Of a stretch of DNA of 64,000 nt, positions 1 to 16,516 are shown piece after piece. How positions within the stretch are numbered: position 1 is the stretch's first letter; each line of letters starts with the position of its first letter. A program made the translations under genes and the position numbers. This DNA comes from Dipetalonema caudispina (Eukaryota; Nematoda; Chromadorea; Rhabditida; Onchocercidae). Below the pieces are notes generated by a model. That model searched no databases, was not told the origin of the DNA, and worked only from the letters and a program-made list of their open reading frames with translations. The stretch lies in contig JABVXV010000060.1 in the NCBI GenBank assembly GCA_013365325.1, positions 124,001-188,000 of the forward strand, given 5' to 3'.

Positions 1-85
1 GGCCAAGAAAACCGTGTCAAACGAAAGAAAATTAAATCTGAAATGAAGAAAAAAAACTGGAAATTTTGAAAAAAGAATTTCTAAC

Positions 86-3000
86 CAGCCATGTATACAT
101 ATTTCGGTAAGTGAATCACTTGTTTTATAGCTTCCCGTGGATGCATCATTGTGCCACATAGCTTTTCAGGATATAATAAGAGATTATAAAAGAAATGGAA
201 TAGAATGGATCGTAAATACAAAGCATTTCTGAGCAGCATATTTAGGCCACGCTCTATTTTTTGTTTCCATCCTGTATTAGAATATATAAGTATATCATTA
301 AAGTTCGCTGGTAGTTTGCTTGGTTATAAAACTATGGTTCAAAAATTATAAAACATTGCTGCAAATACTGGGTCATAACCTCATTTCACCAAAAGCTGGA
401 TTCTCATAAATTAGTAGGAAAAAGTTACCGTCAAAAAGATTTTGTTGGATTTTGTTGAATGGCTCACGGACAATTACCATTATATTATCTCGGTCACCAC
501 CTTCTGAAATAACATCGTGCATGATATAAGTCAACCTTCAAAGAGAAAAAAGTTTATTGACAATTTGTTTTATCAAGTTCGAGATTCCAGAGTTGGCAAA
601 AAATCCTTATCAGATGTTGACAATCTATTCTTCTTATAAGCTTGAACATCATACGTATAATTAAATCAAAAGACCGACTGTCGAAAAGATTATTGCGACT
701 TTTGTTACACAGTTTCATCAGTACAAAAAAACAAACAATCTTCTCAAAGGAACAAAATCTAAAGTTGCACTTACGTTTATGAATCAACATGAGAAGTAAC
801 AGCAAGATTATCAAGGGAAATAACCATTTCCAGAACGCCGAAGAGCACTTTACTGAACCTCGAGTTGGAAAAAACTGGCTGAAAAGGATACCGCTAAAAC
901 TACAAAGTCGATAAAACTCGACGAAGTAATTCTGCCAATAATTCTTGAGTATATTGGAAGAAATTCAATACAAAAAATGAACATTAAATTTTAAACGTCA
1001 ATATTCATAACTGAACAATGGAAAACGCAAGCACTCGAAATACAAAACGATTTACCTTTTATTGTGGGCTACTCTATGGGGCATTTTTTGCCGACTTGTA
1101 GCAGCTGCAGAATTGAGTTCAGTGGAAAATCCTTTTCTTTTAACCGGTCTAACTTCTTCGTAACCGACCAACAGTGCAGCTTTTGGCCCAAATCTGTAAA
1201 AATAATGAACATTTGACGAAATGGTTTAAATAAAATTCCATTTTTTTTCCTTAGTTTTTCTTTATATATTAACTGAAGAGGTTGGTTCTAATGAAGAAAG
1301 ATTTTCAAATAAGCAGAAATAGATGATCTTATCAAAACTGAAAAGTATGAAGGTCAAAAGAAGTCTCGACTTTTACCGTGTTATATCTGGTGGTGCCAAT
1401 CTTCTCCATTCAGTGATTTTTACTTATTTTAAATACTGATGAGAAGCTACGAAAATACTTTGGATTGCTAGTAAAATCTCAAACGAAAAGAAAGAAATTA
1501 CATATAAATAAAATAATTGAAGTACATAAGGATTAACAGACTGGAATAAAATTTCTCTTCCCAAAATAATGGCAATCTATTTCATAGCCTGAATGCTAGT
1601 GTAACTTTATCCTGCTCCCTAAATATGAGATATGTGAGGTCGTTCAAAAAGAAATATAATAATTACATATTAGCCAATGCATAAGCTGCGCGCTCTCGAA
1701 CACTTTCGGCAATATAGAATGGCACTGACTGTAAGGAGACGAGACAAAAAATGAAACCGGTAGTGCATGAGCAAAAAAGATCAAACAAAAAACGAAAGAT
1801 CTGAGAGGGCAAGCTATGTTCATGCCCTGCTGATGTCTCGACAACTTGTTGTTGCAAGGACCTAAAATCAAAGAATAATAAATTAAAAGAAAAGATCTTA
1901 ATTGTTTGGTTGATTCTACATAATTTACCAATTTTGCAACAGAAGAAAAATAGTTCTAAGATAGCAGCATCAACCTTTCATGAAAGGAGTACATAAATCC
2001 ACATGACGTGAAAATTTTGCAAATTCGTCCAAGTTTGAGAAAGCTCAACATCTATATCCTCAAATAAATTAGCTTAAAGACGTAGAAGACAACTTACTGC
2101 TTCGACCGATTGGAAATGAAAAATCGACCAATAATGTGGAAGAACATGAACGGTAGGAAAAGTGTTTTTTTTATCAGAGAGGAAATGGTGATACAACATG
2201 ATGTGGCAATACCAGACAAGAAGTTTGCGAAACGATTAGTATATGGTAATGTTTCGTCAAACGGCAGATTCTTGTATACGGTACGACTTCGCAGATTATA
2301 GGTTGGATAACTGAAACAACCAATGTAAGAGAGAAAAGTATTAGGAGATATTGGAAAAAAAAAAAAAATAAACAACTTTAAAGGATGTTATCATACCACT
2401 CAAGATATTCCTAATGACAGTAGGAATGCATATAGTAGTAGAGGACAAATCTGATGCTGATTCAGAATAAAAATTTCGATCCAATTATTCCAGACAAAAG
2501 ATTGGAGAGTTTACTTACCAAATCATACTTTTGGGATGGAAAAAGAGCCAAAGGCAAGGGCAAAGCAACTGTTAAAATTGCATTAGCCTTAAATAAACTA
2601 AATTTCTATCAAAACGAATGCCATAAACTACAGTTTTCCGGATATACACCGCTTAATTCAAGGAAATAGTTGAATCTTAAAATTTTGAGTAGAAATGTAG
2701 CAATTTGTAAGCAAACACACCTAAAAATCCAGAATATTTTTCCAAAGGTAAATTCAAGAGTTTTTACTGGCAATAGCATTGCCATAAACATAAGATAAAA
2801 TAATTTGAAAAGCAATGATTCCATTAATCCTTTGGACAGTTTCATAGTACGAGTTGGTTGACTGCCAACTTCTAATCCACGATCTTCCGAGTATTCGTAA
2901 CTGCTAGTCCTTACACGTCGTTGCACATTACGAGTTGAATCGTGTCTAAAACATCTCTTTTCCTTCGAATCAGTTGACATTCCCCAACTACAATTATAAA

Positions 3001-6000
3001 ACAACACTCAGAATAGAGGACTCAGAATACTTGATATCTTTAATTCAAGCTGAATCTTTTAAAAGGGTATTTTGGACCTAGAATTACCTGACCTTGTAAA
3101 AATAACAGTAATAAAGTGTATTTCAACTTAAATTTACGAAAATCTGAGTTTTCAAGTAATTCAAAAAAGGATTAGAAATAACGTTTTTCAGTTAAAACAA
3201 TGAACAAAAATAACATACACTGGATTGAAGGAAGAACGCCAATGCCATTTTTGTTCATCATCACCATGATCCAAATTTCTCCGTTTTGATTTACCTCTTC
3301 TATTTGTTTAAAAAAAAAGTGATTATATGCTAAAAACTATATAGAAATTTCTTGTAAGATAGTGATCTTAGCGAAAGACATTCAATATTATAAAATGAAT
3401 TTATAATTCTGAAGATAAGTCTGAGAATCCCAACGGAAAGAAAGGAATGATGAACTTACTGGACGTCACCCCTGGAAAAGTAGCCAAGTGTTATCATTTT
3501 GGCTAATGATCTTCCTAGCTTACTAGCCAAAGAATCAGATGATGTCGCTTGACTACGCCATACTGTCTCTCGAGTTGGCGTTCGAGATAGTTGGAATTCA
3601 TTTTCTTGCTAGAAACACCAAAATTCTTCTACATTTGAATTTGCACAGAAATTATACAAATCTTTTCGTTTAAATAAAATCAGGGTAAAAAGGTCCTCAA
3701 TAAGACAACCGTTTCTTGCAAAGAATAGATTTAAGTACCAATTAGCGCTATGATAGAAAAATTTTCTAAATAATTTAATGAAAATCACTTATTCAACTTG
3801 ATAAGATCACTAGGAAACTACTTAATGTTGAGTAGAAAAATTAACAAAACATTATAAAACAGTAAAAAACTTCGTTTATTTCACTTCGTACTCTATATCT
3901 GCCGTGGAAATAAATGATGAAAATTTTCTTTGTGCATTAAATATGATGCATTAATTAAGAATACTAAAATGTGAAATAAACTTAGATCTCTTATCGAATC
4001 GTTTTTACCCCGAGCAAATATATCTCCGAATACGTAAGGTTTACTAACCACCGCATTGTCTTAAATTTATTACATTTGATGAGAAAAAATGAATAAAAAC
4101 CAACCCTCATTGGTTTCTCGCATTCCTTTGCGTTGTTCCTGTGTTCTTCAAGATCTTAAATATATTTGACATTTCAAATAATTTAATGGCACAAAAATAC
4201 ATCAAGACAAGAATTTGCAAAATCTGGCAATAGAAACAAAATAAAACAATAGTAAAGACTTAAAAAGCAACGATTTGAAGGAGTCAACTCAAAATTTCTA
4301 ATCAAGAAAATCAGAAAATTGGCAAAATAAAACGTGAAACATGGGACTTTTTTAAAACGTATAGCAAGTAAAACATAAAAAAACCAAAAGAGATAATTTC
4401 TTCCTGAAGTTATTTTTTTCTTAAAATTCCATCAACTTACATGATGCTTCTTCTCGCATAACTATGGAATGTTCTGGATTTGGAAATATTCCATTAATGG
4501 CAAACCACAAACCTAAAATTCAAAATCTTGCAAATTTAAATGCACAGAATTAGCACAGGAAAAAGACATGTAATCACGAACTTTTGCATTTGTTTGAAAA
4601 AAAATTTCATGCAAATTTCATATTTCCAACTCGAAAGGAAAAATTACTGTAAAACGACCTCTTCTTTATGTCCATAATATCGTTAAGCAAATAGGAAGAG
4701 AAGATGAGTTGAGGATTACAATGTAATGCAAAAAAAAAAACAAGAAAATTACTTACAGTGAATGATGAAACGTAATATACTGATGATAATGTTAAAAATC
4801 ATTGCCAGAGGCCTTGGGAATAGCTCATTCACAAAGTCACATGTACAAAAGTATATGTAGTAAAGTAAACCAGCTGAAAATAACAATATAAATAAGAAGT
4901 CATGAAATAGTAGATAAAACTGATTTCTAAAATTACAAAAGTTCAGGAAGTTTCCAGTCACTTCTCTAGTGATTATAAGGAAAATAAAAACAAAAAAAAA
5001 AAAAAAAACTGCTTTTATCTTCCTACATTTTATTCAAAAACTGCAATTTCCATTTCATGCTAATGAACCTGATTAATTATAAAAGTAACAATTGTGAAAT
5101 TCCAACTATATAATGACTCACCTTTCCGTGCTTTTTCAAATGCCCACTTACGTCTGTAATAATTCAAGGGCAATCTCGACATGCGAGGAGTTTCATAATC
5201 ATCTGAACCGTTTAGCCGGTAACTTTTGCTTAAAAAAGGAAGGGTTTAAATCTTTAATAGTCTGCAAAAAAAAGTTTATTCTCCTTATTTCTCGATTTCC
5301 TGGAAAATTTGATTCTCTTATAATGATGTTCATAAACATTTTGTATAATTAACTGAGGATAAAACTGCTCAAGGAAGGAAAAAAATAACTTACGATGTTA
5401 CATAAGTATAATCTGTACGATAGGTGCTGAAAAAAAAAGAAAACATTAGGAGGAAATTAAAAGCTACATTTATTAGAATGAAAGATAAAAAAGTGTCCTT
5501 TCGAGCGTCCACAAAAAATTCTTCCTATCACCCCAAATCTATTATTCAAAAAAGAATGATCATACCATAACAAATTTATCAAAGTATGACGAGTATTAGA
5601 GATGTTATGATTGTCCATCGATTATTCGAACGATTTGTTAATTAAATAATACATTACAGTTGTGAAAAAAAGATTATAAAATCTTCCTTTACCAAAGCCA
5701 ATTTTCATCGCAGTGGGAAGAAAAAAGTTAACTTACTCATCTAAATCAAGCAATCGATCGAGATCTGACTGTGTTAAATTTGAATTACCGATAGTTGGCT
5801 CCCTAAAATCATGAACTGCGGAGGTTCGAAAATGAATCAACAAAATCTGATAAACAGTATTCTATATTATGAGAAAGGCAAAAACACAAATCAACGAACT
5901 TTTGAAAACCTTTAAATGAAACAAAAAGCATAACAATTGCAATCTTAGTTCGGAATGACTACAACAACTATTTGTATTTATGGAGTTAAATCTGAGTAAA

Positions 6001-6616
6001 CGATTGTCTACAATGTGACAATCTTTCGCTGAGTGGTAAAAATTCAGAAAAACGATAGCTTAATTCTAGCTTTCCCACTAAAAACTAGAATAGCGGAAGA
6101 AAAGGCCAGCGTTTTGATTTTGTGATTGGTTAGATATTTGTTATACTAAACCAATCACATTTTAAATCATAGTAAAAAACAGTGGTCACAAATTTTACAT
6201 ATCTGCGAATTCTTCATATCCTTTTGTTTCATTCTGGTCTCCTATGTCACTGTTGTAATATTTACAACGAATTCTAACCAGTCCATAACTCACTTTGAAC
6301 CCTATTGCGCAATAAGATGTCGCTGGGAAAGTGAAAAGTACATACTTTGGGGGAACGATAAAGAGTCTATTGAAGGAACTAAAAACTACCCCAAGTTATG
6401 CTCAAAAACCAAAAAACTTCATTGAGCTACGTCGATATTAACAGAAGAATCATAGTGAAAATACGGCCAACGATCCCTTATTATCAAATGATCTTTTCGT
6501 TATCTCTTTCCAGTGCTAACATAGGTTTCACACAGAAATTTCTACATATATATTAGTAATTCTCGTTTTAATTTCAGATTTGTGCTACTATCGGCTTACC
6601 TCCCAAAAATTCCCAT
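86..6616 (-). CDS. unc-84: UNC-84-like SUN-domain protein, N-terminal part (gene runs off the left edge)
   Basis: Inner nuclear membrane half of the LINC complex, which links the lamina to the cytoskeleton for nuclear migration and anchorage. Exons read on the minus strand: 6616-6600 (start MGIFGR), 5802-5737, 5426-5394, 5228-5152, 4873-4757, 4512-4441, 4154-4105, 3608-3460, 3296-3219, 2987-2721, 2310-2098, 1861-1667, 1193-1056, 878-775, 503-429 and possibly 161-86; phases agree at each join. The N-terminus has LTQSDLDRLL followed by YRTDYTYVTSKSYR, matching the LTEEELDAL...NYTYAYSKIY pattern I recall from C. elegans UNC-84. SUN1-like PRMSR and an LRSR block (exon 2310-2098) also fit. Hydrophobic stretches lie in exons 4873, 2987, 2310 and 1861. 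The strongest membrane helix (PLIILLLLLMLIH) is in exon 878-775 and should be the nuclear-envelope anchor. The lumenal coiled coil and SUN domain are not in the window. Identity rests on short motifs. Exons 4154-4105 and 161-86 are the least certain, and an upstream exon cannot be excluded. Confidence 0.72.
6115..6169. repeat. Short inverted repeat in the first unc-84 intron
   Basis: The arm TGTGATTGGTT (6121-6131) is matched exactly in reverse complement by AACCAATCACA (6149-6159), with a 17-base loop. Pairing extends outward (TGATTT against AAATCA) with four unpaired bases. It lies between unc-84 coding exons 1 and 2. It could be a remnant of a small transposable element; no function is evident. 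Confidence 0.6.
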
Positions 6617-7829
6617 TTTTCGTTGTTGGTATATAAAGGAACCGTTCGTTTGACTGAATAATTGATTGATTCAATTGAGTGAGCTGAAAAAAAAGATGCT
6701 TGTCTGAACCTGAATATATTAAGGGATGTTTATTCGAAGTTAAAAACATCACGAGATAGCGATTTCGAAAATAATCTAAGGTACAAGCAACACCTACAAA
6801 AAAATTCACACACTTGCACAACAATATAAGTATGCATGAACGAGATTTCATCATTTAAATATTTCCGCCATTTTCAAAAAAAAAAAAACGACAATTCGAA
6901 AGTCAGTGACGATGGATGACCCTAAAAGCTCTTTTTATCAGTTCACTATGTGTTAATTATCAAAGCTCGAATGTTAAACTACTACTGCAAAACATAATAC
7001 CAGGGGAATCATCACTAGAAAAATACATCTGAAGCACTATCTGACAGATTTTAACAAGTGAAATAAAATTAATTACTTTTGGAATATTCGATTTTCCTCA
7101 CAGAAGTTATAATGACGAAACATGCTACTAACAGAAAGATACAAATTTACAGAATAATATCGACCGATCAGTAATAGAGCAGCAATCCGGAATCAGCAAA
7201 TGTACCGAATGATCAATGAATGCATATGTAAAAAATGTATAAAATAAAATGAAAGCTTTATAATTGATTCATTAAAAAAAAAGTAATAAAATTATTGGGA
7301 ACGGATGATAAATGTATTAATTTAATCGAATTGAATGAATAAGCTTACTTCTACTACAAGTACTCTTGAAAACAACTAACATTGGACAGAAGCACAGAAA
7401 TGAAATGACATTCTCTAATCGTAAACATTTGGAAAGCTATGAAATACGGCACGGTACAACTATTGAAAATTAAACTGTTAGCTGGAAGCAATGCTATAAC
7501 TTTTCCGGTATTAATTAGTAAAGACAGTAAAATAAGAATGTTGGAAATTTAGCTAATAACACCAAAATGAGATGTGATATCAATTCCGGGGAAGATATTT
7601 AGAATATGCAGGATTGCAATGATTGAAACGTACAGATGATATTAGAATGTCTTCTTTAACATATTACTTGATCAACATATTACTTGATCAATTGATTGGA
7701 TTGATTTTTAGCTAAGATTATTAACGAGCTTAATAATAGAGAAATAATCATTTAAGTGTGCCACAACTGTGTAAACAACAGCCAATGAACGCTTAAGGTT
7801 TGTATGGATGACATTGTCTGCAAGTCAGC

Positions 7830-7883
7830 TCTCTTCCTTACTTTCTCTCCCTCTTTCTTTCTCTCTCTTTCTCCCTCTCTTTC
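7830..7883 (+). repeat. Imperfect pyrimidine (CTTT/CTCC) tract
   Basis: About 54 bases almost purely C and T, ending just before TTCATCTTCACTTC. Simple-sequence DNA in the intergenic region. Confidence 0.85.
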
Positions 7884-8085
7884 ATCTTCACTTCGTTAAA
7901 AGAAAATGATGACGAAGGTCAAACCCTATTAGAACACTTCTTCACCATTTATTCCATCATTTCATATAACAGACGATTATAATTTGAGTAATTTAATACT
8001 TCCATAAAAGAATAAATGAGCGGTAATGCTTCATAAATATCAAAATGCTTATTCATACACAAATGAGCGATATTTCCTGTGATAT

Positions 8086-8121
8086 TCTCTCTCTCTCTCT
8101 CTCTCCCTCTCTCTCTCTCTC
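8086..8121 (+). repeat. (TC)n microsatellite
   Basis: About 18 TC units with a single CC interruption. Likely polymorphic in length. Confidence 0.9.
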
Positions 8122-8823
8122 AACATCTTCAATGAGAAAGTTGTTTAATTAATAATCATCTATACTAATAAATCTAAAACTAAGAGATACTTATTTCATA
8201 ACAAAATGAATAACCTGGAACAATCAGATCATATATTTCACAGGTCAGTTTCATCTGATCTGGTTAGTAACAGTGACATCGCTCGAATTACGATTTTCAA
8301 AGTTTTAAATATATTTGTACTTTTCAATAGCAAGGAATGAATTGTAAAAAATACACTTCACTAAACAAACAAATATATCAAATTTTAACTCGAAAGGTAG
8401 TTTATCCTTCCTCAACATTTCACTTTTAAGGAATATCTTTATCAAAAAACAAAATTGCAAATATGAAAATCCACTAGTCTTTAGGATCTATTACAAGGAT
8501 TAATTCTTTTCTTATCTACAACTACTATATTTAAGCAAATTTTAACTTCCAACTATATTGCTAAATTGCGGGACTGAAAGTTTAAATAAGAATCATATCG
8601 GATAATCTGGTACAAACAATTGATTAATTACATACCAATCCAATGAATCACATTACATCGAATTAATTTACCTGCACGATAATAAAAATATCTCATTTCA
8701 TATCACTGGAAATTTGACGAAATTAGAAAATTTCTTCGCATTCAACGATATACCGAATGAGTTATGTACGTTATGTAGAGAATATCAATGAAATCATTGG
8801 TAATTAGTAAAGTAATACGAAAC

Positions 8824-8854
8824 TACTACTAATAATAATAATAATAATAATAAT
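8824..8854 (+). repeat. (TAA)n microsatellite
   Basis: Runs of CTA then about nine TAA/AAT units. Simple-sequence repeat in intergenic DNA. Confidence 0.85.
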
Positions 8855-9114
8855 CTATAGCTAGGCTCAATAAAGCTAAAGTTATGCATATTACTTAGCT
8901 TGTAATATCAGGAATAATAAATAAATTTGGAAAGATTAGATAAACAACCTGAATGAAATCAAATTTCAAAAAAGAATGAATACATCATTTATAGCAGTGA
9001 TAACAACATTAAATCTATTAGAAAGCATACGGAAGAATTGTTCGATCAACTTTTAAATTTTATGAAACAATGTCAGGAAGCCTTTTGCTTGTACTCATTC
9101 AATTTCTTCTTTAA

Positions 9115-9620
9115 TATCACAAAGAATATACAGTACTCGAACTTCGGGTGTAGTTATCATCATCCATTCAACTTTAAATTTGAATTTAACTTTCGATTTA
9201 ATCGGATTTTCCAAATTTTCAATTTAATTAAATCAGATATGGTTGATAGATTGTCATAGTGTAATACAGCTTTTGTTACAGTGTAATATAACCTTGTGAT
9301 AAATATTTCATTGTGAAGCGTTTATCTGAGCTGATCAAGAAAGGGAATAAAATGTATTTGTAAAGTTTAATAAAATGTATTTGTAAACTTTATCACAAAG
9401 AATACAAAGTGCTCGGACTTCGAGCATACTTATCATCATCTATTTAACTTTAAATTTAATTTCTGATTTAGTCAGGTTTTCCAAATTTTCAATTTAATTT
9501 AATCAGATATGGTTGATAGATTGTCACAGTGTAATACAGCTTTGTGATAACATATTTTATTGTGAAGAGTATATCTGAGATGATCAAGAAAAGGAATAAA
9601 TTGTATTTACAAAAGTTTTT
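9115..9620. repeat. Two-copy tandem repeat, period 276 bp
   Basis: The TATCACAAAGAATA at 9115 recurs at 9391. The following sequence (TTATCATCATC, ACTTTAAATTTAA, TTTTCCAAATTTTCAATTT, CAGATATGGTTGATAGATTG, GTGTAATACAGCTTT, then TCTGAG(C/A)TGATCAAGAAA) is repeated in the same order with scattered substitutions and small indels. A nested 22-bp duplication (ATGTATTTGTAAA) sits at the junction, 9349-9390. No coding content seen; a 73-codon open frame in copy 1 is not kept in copy 2. Confidence 0.85.
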
Positions 9621-9928
9621 TAAAGTTTTTCTCGTTATTTTGTATATTCATATTGCTACGTTGTTGGAATACTTTTTTATCCTTCTTTTATTATAACCTG
9701 AATTTGTGATATTTGAGACAATAATAAATAATTACTTCTTCAACTACGGATATGGACTATGAAACATTGAAAACAAATTTTATTGTTGCAATTTGAGTAG
9801 AGCTATTATGATAGAATCAATTGTGTATCTTTTGGAAAATTTTAAAATTTCTTGGAACAAATTTCATAAAAATATCCCATATCAAAACAAGGAATTTTGA
9901 TGGATAATACCCTGAAATGACAAGAAAA

Positions 9929-13269
<3,341 letters not shown>

Positions 13270-14441
13270 TATTTTGTTTACTCAATTCCTAAAAACTGGT
13301 TTACAGTGATCATCGAGGAAAGGTAATTACAAATTCAGAAGATTAAACGATAATAACTGACTATTCGAATTCCAAAATAAATGCTATCAACACTTCCTTC
13401 CTTCAATACTATTTCCTTTTTTTTTTTTTTTTTATATAAGTCCCATATATTTCATTAGTACATCATTGAATTAAAAAAAAAAAAAAAAGAAAAAACCCTT
13501 TCTCCTCTTACATCATCGGTTTCGTTTATCTTATGAGACAAATAACTTGCACGCGAATTGCACGAACAGTTAAATTTTTCAATTTTATACCACAAACTGG
13601 TAGAAACACGTCTCCGTCATATGGAATTTAAACAATTTCTCGAGAAAAGACAGGTACAGAGGCATACTTCTATTTGCTTTAAATCATATTGCCAATCATG
13701 ACATATTTCACTTGCATCATCTTTGCTTCCTACCCGAATAAAACTCCCTATCACAATTCATACTACATTTCAAACAAGTTTTTCACCAACGAAACGATAC
13801 GTAGAAAATTTTTATTGAGAAACTTTCCACTTAAACACAATAATTACTTGCACATATTTCAAAAGAAACACAAGAAGCGAATCATGAGTTTCATCAAATG
13901 AAGATGAAAATTAGTAAGAAATCTTCACTAGAAAAATAGGACCGGTGTAAGTACATACTAAAGCAATCCTGCGAGTAGAATTCTATCGAGATAAGGAACC
14001 AAAATGAATCACTTTGAATGTATTTGAATGCGAAACAGTAGGAAGTTACAAAAACACTAAACCTAATAAACTGGCGAAATAAAAACTGAGTTTTACTCGA
14101 TTTAATAAAGTCATCAAACAAGATTCCGACTATCTGGTCACTCGATGTAGGTCATCATCTCATAATTGAAGGGCAACTGCAAAACAAATATGCTCTCATA
14201 TCGACCCACCCAAAAAATCTCACATTACTAGCCGTTCTTCAATCCGTACATTTGTAACCGACCACGTGTCCCTTTTCGTACTCTTTAACCATAATTTTAT
14301 TATTCTTCTGCAGCTGATGTAAAAAAACTTCAGTTCTATAGGAGGTCTGGTTCTACTAAAATCATGAAATTTAAAAAACAAAAAAAAAAAAACTTTCGCT
14401 AACAATCCTTTACTCCATTGAAAAAGAAAAATTAATGAATA
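13270..14441. other. Spacer between EMC4 and HPD
   Basis: About 1.2 kb between two same-strand genes. Contains long T and A homopolymers near 13416-13490 and only short open frames without splice or codon support. Presumably EMC4 3' UTR and the HPD promoter. A two-gene operon is possible but the gap is wide. Confidence 0.5.
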
Positions 14442-15771
14442 TTATGAGATGAATGAATCAGAAACAAGAGAATATTGCATTCGTTGCGGTGGTAACTGGA
14501 AATCGAGCCAATCCGATGCATGGTTAGGCAACAACCCCATACTGTGTAACTTGTACAGGGCCATTGCTATTGCTATCATATTTCCAAGCACGAAAACCAA
14601 TTTATGCAGCAAAAGTGATCCCATATGCTCATCCTAAAAATTTATTTAATATTATTTTAAACAAAATTTAAAATAAACTTCAAGTCTTTTCTTAATACGA
14701 AATTTAGAGCATAAGCCAATGCAAGCTTTTCACCAAAATTGACATCTAACGTTCTCAGTACTGGCATTAACATGATCACCCACTTTTTCACTGCATGTTG
14801 ATTCAAACTAATTGCAGATTTTTTTAATGTTTCTATGTCTACAATAAATTGTTGCCTTCTTACAGTAGAAGTTACATATCAAATACATATAAAAGGAAAA
14901 GAAACCATTTATGCCCTGAAGAAGGATAATGCAATTTCGCAGTTCATAAACGAAATGGAACATCAGAAAAATCTATTTACTACAATAAATAACAAACAAT
15001 CCTGCCAGAAACATTTCTTCAAAAACTTCCACTGGAAACTAAATTCACTATGTGGGTTTTATGCATTTGCAGTGAAAATGTTTTTTAGAGCTTTGTATTT
15101 ACCACAATTCGACTATTTAATAAAAAATACTACAAGTCAGTCACCTAGCAAAATCATAGCAAAAATTGCTAATCCATGAATAAACTCAAAATAAAATCAA
15201 TAAACTCAACAAGTATTCATTTTTGGAGGAAATAATGAAATAACCTGTAAAGGTTTAAATGCGGGATTAACGCTCATCAATGCTTTGACAGGACGCCAAG
15301 CCATCATCGCGATCATCATAATAGGAAATATACTGATTGTGTTGCCGGACATATACATCATGAAAAGATTCATCGGTAAGCTCTTTATAGGCTGCAATGC
15401 CATATCCCAAGCACGCTTCTTCATCAAATGATGCGTTTGCTCACTGTCGCCAGTTTGTTCTATCTAAAAATCCTCAATTTCTGAATAATTCTTTCATTTC
15501 ATAAATCTATGAAATTGATCCTACCCATTATTGGATGACTCGTTTAAAAAAAAAGACAGGTTTTTTTTTTCTCAGAAGGAGAAGAAAGACAGTAAAAAAC
15601 GAAAGGGCAAGAAAATTATTCAAAAAAAAAAAAAAAAAAATGATGAACAACCTGTTGAACAGTAGTTCCAGCTTGTGAATAACCAGGCGGATTTAACGAT
15701 GAATCCAAGACACGACTAACTGTCCGTGTCCCGGCACTTGTTAAGTCCAATTTCCACTTCGCCAACGACAT
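14442..15771 (-). CDS. emc-4: ER membrane protein complex subunit 4
   Basis: Subunit of the EMC, the insertase that places tail-anchored and multipass proteins into the ER membrane. Three exons: 15771-15652 (MSLAKWKLDL...), 15463-15245 and 14633-14442, all joined in phase 0, giving 176 residues (human EMC4 is of similar size). The second exon holds the family core: KKRAWDMALQPIKS, then NLFMMYMSGNTISIFPIMM leading into MMAWRPVKALM. The third holds LVFVLGN and GLLPNHASDWLDF near the C-terminus. Two membrane helices fall in these blocks. The gene follows PEX1 on the same strand with a 745-bp gap, so shared transcription is possible but not shown. Confidence 0.96.
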
Positions 15772-16516
15772 CCAACTTTTTACTAAGTCCTTCAATCAAA
15801 CATGTCGAATTGATCATAAATTAATTTGATAACAATACCGTCCACTGCGCCGAACAGGAAATAACTGATGTATCATAAAATGCATGTAAATTTTACATAG
15901 CTTTAAATTAGGTAGACCCAACGAACAAAGTATTTACATTTTTATATTAACATGATACAAATATAAGCAAATAGGAAATTCAATCAAAAAGTAAACTGTT
16001 GTAATTATAAAAATTCATGATAATGAAGACCCGAAAAACCATAATTATATTTTTCATAGACTAGAAAATTAATGCTCACTACAAGATTTTCTGTTTTAAT
16101 ATGTGATATTCTACTTATCACGGCAGAAAAACGGGCATCCGCAGCGTAATGATATGATAATAATGTAAAGACTTATTGGAATGCGAAATAAAGCCTTGCA
16201 TCCCAAACTATATCGAAGTGTAATTTAATAATAAGTATACATTACCTTGTGACATTTCTGAAATCAAACCAAGCACAATATAAAAATAATACCGAATTGG
16301 AATTTTTTTCTGAAAGTGAAATGCAAAAAATAAAAATGATATGGTGATAATGTAATGTTAAACGTCAAGAAAGACATGTCCAATTAATTACCAGTAAATA
16401 TACACACCAACCAACAGCAAACGTAAAAAACAAATTATTCTGACGAAAACGTATGAAACATATACCTTTTACCAACACAGAAATGATTTCACTTCAAATT
16501 TAAGATCAACCAAAAA
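15772..16516. other. Spacer between PEX1 stop and EMC4 start
   Basis: 745 bp of AT-rich DNA without exon-like codons. It should include the PEX1 3' UTR and either the EMC4 promoter or, if the two are co-transcribed, a trans-splice region. No spliced-leader RNA gene seen. Confidence 0.5.

Larger units (their letters stand above)
6617..9928. other. Non-coding stretch between unc-84 and HPD
   Basis: No convincing exon on either strand. It holds a pyrimidine-rich tract (7830-7883), a (TC)n run (8086-8121), a (TAA)n run (8824-8854), a 16-base direct duplication near 7660-7690 and a 276-bp imperfect tandem repeat (9115-9620). It would contain the unc-84 promoter and the 3' end of the HPD gene. Confidence 0.6.

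Noticed and set aside
2519..2568. A possible extra unc-84 exon on the minus strand (reading ALPLPLALFPSQKYDL) with a good gtaagt donor.
   Set aside because: It needs a different donor in the preceding exon, and it would then break the phase of exon 2310-2098, which joins directly to 2987-2721.
13689..13901. 70-codon plus-strand frame between EMC4 and HPD.
   Set aside because: AT-rich, no domain; one of many similar-length frames expected by chance here.
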